From Prochlorococcus sp. AG-402-K14 (GTDB lineage Bacteria; Cyanobacteriota; Cyanobacteriia; PCC-6307; Cyanobiaceae): a DNA stretch of 64,000 bases. The translations under genes were made by a program, and so were the position numbers. Location of the stretch: assembly GCA_003216815.1 (NCBI GenBank), contig QCIG01000005.1, positions 22,737 through 86,736 on the forward strand, written 5' to 3'. The notes under the pieces were generated by a model. It made no database searches. It was not told where the DNA came from and saw only the letters and a program-made list of their open reading frames with translations. This document shows, piece after piece, positions 58,901 to 64,000 of this stretch (positions within the stretch are counted from its first letter, which is position 1; every line of letters begins with the position of its first letter).

Positions 58901-59743
58901 CAGATAATTGAATTGATTCGAAGAGGTCAAAACCTTATTGGTAATTTAAAAGAATCCTGTTCTATTAATCCACTTGCTGAGTCATATAGAAATGGAAATA
59001 CAAAATCAAGAATATATGGTTCAGCACCTGGATCATACGGAGCAGGATTACAAGAAATAATCAATAGTGGATCTTGGGAGAATCAATCAGAACTCGCTGA
59101 TGCTTTTATCGAATGGAGTAAATGGAGATATGAAGGTTCAAATAAAATCATAAAAGACAAAAAAGGATTAGAAAATAATTTGTCAAAGGTAAAAGTAGTA
59201 CTTCATAGTCAGGACAATAGAGAACACGATATCCTTGATTCAGATGATTACTATCAATTTCAAGGTGGATTGATATCAGCGATTAAAAAAACTAGTGGGA
59301 CAGATCCTCAAGCCTATTTTGCCGATAATTCAAGGTATCAACGTCCAAGAATTCATAAACTCTCAAAAGAAATTGATAAAGTAGTTCGAAGCAGATTATT
59401 AAACCCAAAATGGATAGAGGGGATGAAAAAACATGGATATAAAGGTGCTTTCGAAATGTCAGCTAGCCTTGACTATTTGTTCTCTTTTGATGCAACTACA
59501 AACTTAGTTCCTAATTGGTGTTATCAATCTATTTTGAATAATTGGTTAATGAATAATGATACGAAAAATTTTATTAGTGATAACAATCCTTGGGCTTTAA
59601 GAGATATCGCTGAAAGATTACTAGAAGCATCTAATAGAAAACTTTGGACAAATCCAACTAATGAAGAAATATCATCTATAAAAACATTATTATCAGATGT
59701 AGATAGTAAGATTGAAGCCTATTCTTCTAAAAATAATTTATAA
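55970..59743 (+). CDS. cobN: cobaltochelatase subunit CobN
   Basis: 1257 residues of the CobN/ChlH/BchH family. The substrate-site motif is [20 protein letters not shown]. Further markers are [75 protein letters not shown], and [18 protein letters not shown]. These last blocks ([23 protein letters not shown]) point to CobN over ChlH. It inserts cobalt into hydrogenobyrinate diamide in the aerobic B12 pathway. A 17-codon in-frame reading frame ends in TGA directly before its ATG. No cobS or cobT is nearby. Confidence 0.95.
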   Translation: [1257 protein letters not shown]

Positions 59744-59748
59744 ATCAT

Positions 59749-60408
59749 TCAACGTCTAAGAAGAGATACTCCGTGGCTATCTGTACCACATGTTGATAAT
59801 AAAGAATAAGAGTTTGCACAATCAAATATTTTATCGCAGATAAATTCAGAAGGGATCCAATTATTTGCTCTTTCGTAGTTATACCATGTTTCAACAGCGT
59901 CAAAATTTAGTTTAGATGCTTCATCAATCAAGATAACAAATGGAAGCTTATATCTTGCGGGATGAGCCAACACAGCAATACCATTAGCTTTATGAATTGA
60001 ATCTACTACAGTCGAAGCTAATAATTCATTACCAATAGCAGACTTATGGTCAACATAAGGTAATAAGTATTTTGATTTATGGTCAAAACCAAGACCTAAA
60101 ACATGAACCAAGCACCCTTTCAATAAACAAGTAATTTCTATTCCACTCCAAAGTGTAGGAAAATTTGATCTTTCTTTATATATAGAGTCTTTAAATTTAC
60201 TTAATTCAATATATGCATCTACTGAATGATGATCAGTAATTGCATAATGATCAATATTAAGTTCAATCGCTTGGTAATAAATTTGTTTAGGAGTCAAACT
60301 TCCATCACTATATGTTGAATGCATGTGAAAGTTTATAGAATTTGGACAACTATTCTTAGTAATCGATTTAATTATGTTAATTAATTCAGTAGGATCAATA
60401 TCAGACAT
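59749..60408 (-). CDS. PHP-domain phosphoesterase
   Basis: 219 residues with the four PHP metal-binding motifs: FHMHSTYSDG (His28, His30, Asp35), AITDHHSVDAY, GIAVLAHPARY and STCGTDSHG. It is close to the YciV/RNase AM group, whose members hydrolyse nucleoside 3',5'-bisphosphates or short RNA from the 5' end, so a similar role is likely but not proven. It converges with cobN, 5 bases apart, and hemJ lies 5 bases upstream on the same strand. Confidence 0.88.
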   Translation of the reverse strand: MSDIDPTELINIIKSITKNSCPNSINFHMHSTYSDGSLTPKQIYYQAIELNIDHYAITDHHSVDAYIELSKFKDSIYKERSNFPTLWSGIEITCLLKGCLVHVLGLGFDHKSKYLLPYVDHKSAIGNELLASTVVDSIHKANGIAVLAHPARYKLPFVILIDEASKLNFDAVETWYNYERANNWIPSEFICDKIFDCANSYSLLSTCGTDSHGVSLLRR

Positions 60409-60413
60409 ACTAA

Positions 60414-60977
60414 CTAAGTGAGTTGTTTCTTATTTCTTCTCCATTTAGCATAAAACTGTATACTTGCAGCCATAAAAAGAATTAAACCAAATATCAACCA
60501 ACTTGCTGCACTTGTTGGAAACTGGTTTTTAAATACAACAAGCATTACAACTACTACTAATAATAGTGTAGGCAACTCATTTAAAGCCCGGAGTTGCTGT
60601 CCACTATAATTATATTGCTTATTAGTTAATTCATTCATAATTCTGTAGCAATAAAAATGATAAATAAGTAAAAAGGCGACAAACAATAATTTAATCTGCA
60701 TCCATGTTTGAGTAAGATAAACAGGCTGCATATATAATAATCCAGATGCCATAATGACAGCCAAGATCATGCCAGGAGTTGTTATAATATTTGCCAGTCT
60801 TTTCTCCATTAATGTATATTGCTTATTAAATACATCCCTTATTTCTTCTTTCTCATTCTGCACTTCTACATGATAAATAAACAATCTGACTAAGTAAAAT
60901 AAGCCAGCAAACCAAACAACAACACCGATAATATGAAAAGATTTAAACCATAAATATGTCTCTGGTGAAAAAATCAT
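60414..60977 (-). CDS. hemJ: protoporphyrinogen oxidase HemJ
   Basis: 187 residues, about four membrane helices. The conserved N terminus reads YLWFKSFHIIGVVVWFAGLF (His15 in helix 1). Later come NIITTPGMILAVIMASGLL, WMQIKLLFVAFLLIYHFYC with a second helix histidine, and LRALNELPTLLLVVVVMLVV. HemJ converts protoporphyrinogen IX to protoporphyrin IX, the substrate of both ferrochelatase and the ChlH complex. The PHP gene follows closely. Confidence 0.95.
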   Translation of the reverse strand: MIFSPETYLWFKSFHIIGVVVWFAGLFYLVRLFIYHVEVQNEKEEIRDVFNKQYTLMEKRLANIITTPGMILAVIMASGLLYMQPVYLTQTWMQIKLLFVAFLLIYHFYCYRIMNELTNKQYNYSGQQLRALNELPTLLLVVVVMLVVFKNQFPTSAASWLIFGLILFMAASIQFYAKWRRNKKQLT

Positions 60978-61069
60978 ATTCTATTAAATGTTTCGTACCT
61001 TCATATCACTCTATACAATACTATAATATAGTTTAACTGTCCCAATGTCGTTAATAATTTATCAATAGA

Positions 61070-62992
61070 TTATTTATTTTCATTTGGATGAAAATAATTT
61101 CGAATAACACCAGCAGTAGATGATCCTAAGCCTGGTGTTGAGGAAAGTTCGGAAAGAGATGCCATTTGAATAGCCTCTATTGATCTAAAATGCTCTAATA
61201 ACAATCTGATTCTTTGTGGTCCCAAACCGGGTATCTCATTTAATTGTGAGCGTTTCATACGTTGACTTCTTTTTTGTCTGTGAAAGGTAATTGCAAACCT
61301 ATGAGCTTCATCTCTAAGTCTTCTTAACAAAAGCATTCCTGGTTGGTTGGGTTCAGTGTCTAATGATTGTTTAACATTTGGAATAAATATCTCTTCTTTC
61401 TTCTTGGCTAAAGATATAAGATTTATATTTTGATCAAGATTCAACTCCTCTAAAGCCTCTAATACCGAACTTAATTGCCCTTTCCCTCCATCTATTACAA
61501 CTAAATCAGGCCAGTCATTCAAATTATCCTTGTCTAAAACACTAGATTCATTACTTGAGAGTTTATTCATATCACCACCATCATCTTTATAACGAGCCCA
61601 TCTTCTAAATCTCCTAGTAATAACTTCAGCCATTGATTCAAAATCGTCACTATGTCCTAGTTTTATATTTGAACTTTTAATTTTATATTTTCTGTAATGT
61701 TGCCTAGCCGCAATACCATCAATAAATACTACCTGAGATGCAACAGCATCACTACCTTGAATATGACTAATATCATAACATTCAATTCTTTTTGGAATTT
61801 TTACTAACTCAAGTATATTGGTTAAATCGTCGAGCTCAACTAGATTTTTATCATGAGATTGTCTAATTCTTTGCAACTCAATATTTGCATTTTTTTCTAC
61901 TAATTTTATAATTTCTGCCTTCTTTGATCTTTTTGGGATTGTAATATTAACTTTTTGCTTTTTTAATTCACTTAGCCAATCAGATATTATATCTGTATTT
62001 TGTAATTGATATTGAACTAATATTTCTGAAGGTATTTCAATCGGATCTACATTTGAGTAATGATTCTCTACAACTTTTTGAAGTATTTGAGAAGTACTGA
62101 GATTATTATTATCTGAGAAATAGCCAAGTCTTCCAATTAATTTTCCTGATCGCATTTGAAAAATTTGAATAGAAGATATATTCTCCTCTGATGCCAAAGC
62201 GATTATATCTCTGCATACAGATGAATCAGGAATAATCATCTTTTGAGATTCATGCAATCTATCTATACCTTTTAACTGATCTCTTATAGATCCAGCTTCT
62301 TCAAACTTCAATGACTCTGAAAAAGAATGCATCTGTTTTTCTAATAATAGTCTCAATTCTTCTGTTCTCCCTTGAAATATCATTTCAACTCTTTTTAGTG
62401 TATTTTTATAATCTTCTGAACTTATTTCTTCTTGACAAACGCCTGGACATCTTCCAATTGAATAGTTAAGACACGTTCTATCTTTGTAAAGCGGTATTCT
62501 TCTTTGTCTAAGAGGAAACAGTTTTTTTATACTAAATAGGGTCTGTCTAAGTAAATAAACATCAACGTATGGACCATAATATTTATCTTTTTTCTGTCTT
62601 TCCCGTCTTTTCCTAGTTAAAAATATTCTTGGATATTTGTCGCCCCAGGTTATACAAATATAGGGATATTTCTTATCATCTTTTAATAGAACATTAAAAT
62701 AGGGTTGATTAGATTTAATTAAATTCGATTCTAGAGTTAAGGCTTCACTTTCGGTATCAGTAACTATCAATTCAATATCTACAACTTGCCTAACCATTAA
62801 GGAGATTCTTGGACTCAATTCACCACTTGCTCGAAAATAACTTCTAACTCTATTTCTTAACTTTTTTGACTTACCAACATATAGCAATCTATCCTCACGA
62901 TCTTTCATCAAATAACAACCAGGATCGTTTGGTATATCCTGCAAAAAATTCGAGAGTCTTGACTTGTCCTTAATTAAAGGCGTTAATTCCAC
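61070..62992 (-). CDS. uvrC: excinuclease ABC subunit C
   Basis: 640 residues, full length. The GIY-YIG nuclease domain (about 20-100) includes PGCYLMKDREDRLLYVGKSK. A cysteine cluster (CLNYSIGRCPGVCQ) and the UVR motif (about 200-235) follow. The C-terminal RNase H-like nuclease has ECYDISHIQGSDAVAS and PDLVVIDGGKGQLS. Tandem helix-hairpin-helix motifs end the protein (NEIPGLGPQRIRLLLEHF, STPGLGSSTAGVI). It makes the dual incisions of nucleotide excision repair. Confidence 0.98.
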   Translation of the reverse strand: MELTPLIKDKSRLSNFLQDIPNDPGCYLMKDREDRLLYVGKSKKLRNRVRSYFRASGELSPRISLMVRQVVDIELIVTDTESEALTLESNLIKSNQPYFNVLLKDDKKYPYICITWGDKYPRIFLTRKRRERQKKDKYYGPYVDVYLLRQTLFSIKKLFPLRQRRIPLYKDRTCLNYSIGRCPGVCQEEISSEDYKNTLKRVEMIFQGRTEELRLLLEKQMHSFSESLKFEEAGSIRDQLKGIDRLHESQKMIIPDSSVCRDIIALASEENISSIQIFQMRSGKLIGRLGYFSDNNNLSTSQILQKVVENHYSNVDPIEIPSEILVQYQLQNTDIISDWLSELKKQKVNITIPKRSKKAEIIKLVEKNANIELQRIRQSHDKNLVELDDLTNILELVKIPKRIECYDISHIQGSDAVASQVVFIDGIAARQHYRKYKIKSSNIKLGHSDDFESMAEVITRRFRRWARYKDDGGDMNKLSSNESSVLDKDNLNDWPDLVVIDGGKGQLSSVLEALEELNLDQNINLISLAKKKEEIFIPNVKQSLDTEPNQPGMLLLRRLRDEAHRFAITFHRQKRSQRMKRSQLNEIPGLGPQRIRLLLEHFRSIEAIQMASLSELSSTPGLGSSTAGVIRNYFHPNENK

Positions 62993-63010
62993 CGATCATG
63001 TCTCGTTAAA

Positions 63011-63493
63011 TTAGCCGCCATAGTTCCAACCTGTACTCGCTAAATTTAAAGCAGATCCATCTTTATTCAATACTGCACTCTTTACCTCAGCGACAAAAAC
63101 TGTATGGTCGCCGTGTTCTACGCCCGAAATAACTTCACATTCAACTCCACCTATTACATCTTCGATTAAGGGCATACCAAACTCTCCATAAGTGAATTTA
63201 CAAGCTTCAAAACGTCCACCTAATCCTTTTTGAGGCTTAAAGAACACAGCTGCCAGATCCTTTTGATCTTCTCTCAAAACATTGAGCGAAAACATATTAG
63301 TTCTTTGAATAATTCCATGACTAGATCCATCAGCGCGAACAGCCATTACAACTAATGGTGGCGTAAATGATCCTTGTGTTACCCAGCTAGCAGTAAAACC
63401 ATTTATTTCATCTCCTTCTCTTACTGCACATATAAATAATCCATGAGGGATTTTGCGCAAAAGAACTTTTTTGGCATCCTGATCAAGAGTCAT
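63011..63493 (-). CDS. flavin reductase-like FMN-binding protein
   Basis: 160 residues of the split-barrel flavin reductase family. Landmarks are KIPHGLFICAVREGDEINGF, the flavin-contact TASWVTQGSFTPPLVVMAVR, FSLNVLREDQKDLAAVFF and a C-terminal GDHTVFVAEV. The closest relatives I recall are the C-terminal domains of cyanobacterial flavodiiron proteins, here without the diiron and flavodoxin parts. It would reduce or bind FMN with NAD(P)H; the partner is unknown. uvrC follows 18 bases downstream; coaD is divergent. Confidence 0.85.
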   Translation of the reverse strand: MTLDQDAKKVLLRKIPHGLFICAVREGDEINGFTASWVTQGSFTPPLVVMAVRADGSSHGIIQRTNMFSLNVLREDQKDLAAVFFKPQKGLGGRFEACKFTYGEFGMPLIEDVIGGVECEVISGVEHGDHTVFVAEVKSAVLNKDGSALNLASTGWNYGG

Positions 63494-63560
63494 GCGCTTT
63501 GATACGTTTATATATATGAGATTCTATGAAAGAAATGGACTTTTTTAAAGTTAAAAAACC

Positions 63561-64000
63561 ATGAAGGCACTTTATCCTGGTAGCTTCGACCCTTTAACGT
63601 TTGGACACCTTGATCTAATTCAAAGAGGAAGTGATTTATTTGGAGAAGTTCTCATTGCGGTATTAGAAAATCCTTCGAAAAAGGCAACTTTCTCTTGCGA
63701 GAGAAGAATAGAGCAGATTAAAAATGCAACCAGAGATATACCAGGTTGTAGAACAATAGCTTTTAAAGGTCTAACTGTAGATTGTGCTCGTGAACATAAT
63801 GCGGATCTAATTTTAAGAGGCTTAAGAGCCATGAGTGATTTTGAATATGAACTACAGGTTGCTCATACAAATAGATCTTTAAATAATCAATACGAAACGA
63901 TTTTTCTGGCGACAGAAACACATCATAGTTTTTTAAGTAGTTCTGTAGTTAAAGAAGTCGCAAGATTTGGTGGAGAGATTCGTCATATGGTTCCTGAGTT
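63561..64000 (+). CDS. coaD: phosphopantetheine adenylyltransferase (partial)
   Basis: Makes dephospho-CoA from 4'-phosphopantetheine and ATP. The first 146 residues are visible before the window ends. The nucleotidyl-transferase motif TFGH (13-16) lies in [16 protein letters not shown]. The [20 protein letters not shown] block and the KMSKS-like loop [13 protein letters not shown] are present. Family length is about 160, so only a short tail is missing. The ATG at 63561 fits the conserved beginning MKALYPG. Confidence 0.96.
   Translation, partial: MKALYPGSFDPLTFGHLDLIQRGSDLFGEVLIAVLENPSKKATFSCERRIEQIKNATRDIPGCRTIAFKGLTVDCAREHNADLILRGLRAMSDFEYELQVAHTNRSLNNQYETIFLATETHHSFLSSSVVKEVARFGGEIRHMVPE

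Noticed and set aside
51372..59743. Cobalamin riboswitch upstream of metH or cobN
   Set aside because: The ilvE-cobN gap is only 71 bases and the metH leader 63 bases; neither holds the length or a recognisable B12 box.

Overview
The window reads as an AT-rich chromosome segment from a marine picocyanobacterium, almost certainly Prochlorococcus. Supporting this are chlorophyll and photosystem genes (chlH, a psb30-like gene, ycf20, a CCB-type cytochrome b6 cofactor assembly gene), several small families I know only from cyanobacteria and plastids (DUF2949, DUF3038/DUF4335, DUF2996), tight gene packing with 4-base overlaps, and very short genes. A low-light clade is plausible but cannot be settled from this window. 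No gene on either strand looks broken. Two genes run off the ends: an ABC exporter on the left and coaD on the right.

Layout. 1-7 kb: ABC exporter, then S4-domain protein, tpiA, folP, and convergent chlH. 7-13 kb: dapB, a membrane protein, a UbiH-like flavoenzyme, DUF2949, apt, the DUF3038/DUF4335 pair, a methyltransferase-like protein and a thioredoxin-like protein. 13-18 kb: mfd, a protein with a tandem module, and a TerC-family membrane protein. 18-26 kb: one minus-strand run, tldD-tldE-fmt and a catalytically degenerate RNB protein-ubiX-LapA-like. 26-33 kb: two half-size Gdt1-type transporters, psb30, recJ, a HAD phosphatase, ycf20, rpmF, a protease-dead FtsH-like AAA protein and a 2-Cys peroxiredoxin.

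33.9-39.2 kb is different. It starts at a CAU-anticodon tRNA and is gene-poor, with only very short genes, several hairpins and a strong terminator. It looks like an accessory or fast-evolving island of small genes. 39-45 kb returns to core genes: trmL-cobU, the CCB factor, and a minus-strand run of rpmG-rpsR-RNB exonuclease-metG-lptC. pheT is divergent from that run. Between pheT and a ribbon-helix-helix/J-domain fusion gene lies 0.7 kb packed with inverted repeats. 49.7-64 kb: Ap4A phosphorylase, a small acidic protein, metH, ilvE, cobN, a PHP phosphoesterase, hemJ, uvrC, a flavin reductase-like protein and coaD.

Functional links. Tetrapyrrole and B12 metabolism recur: chlH (Mg into protoporphyrin), hemJ (protoporphyrinogen oxidation), cobN (Co insertion), cobU (lower-ligand assembly) and metH (B12 consumer). 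DNA repair is represented by mfd, recJ and uvrC; RNA turnover by two very different RNB proteins. I did not find an obvious new defence or mobile system. The best leads are the protease-dead FtsH, the degenerate/intact RNB pair, the RHH-J-domain fusion, the hairpin-rich gap after pheT, and the small-gene island with a divergent pair of paralogous small proteins.
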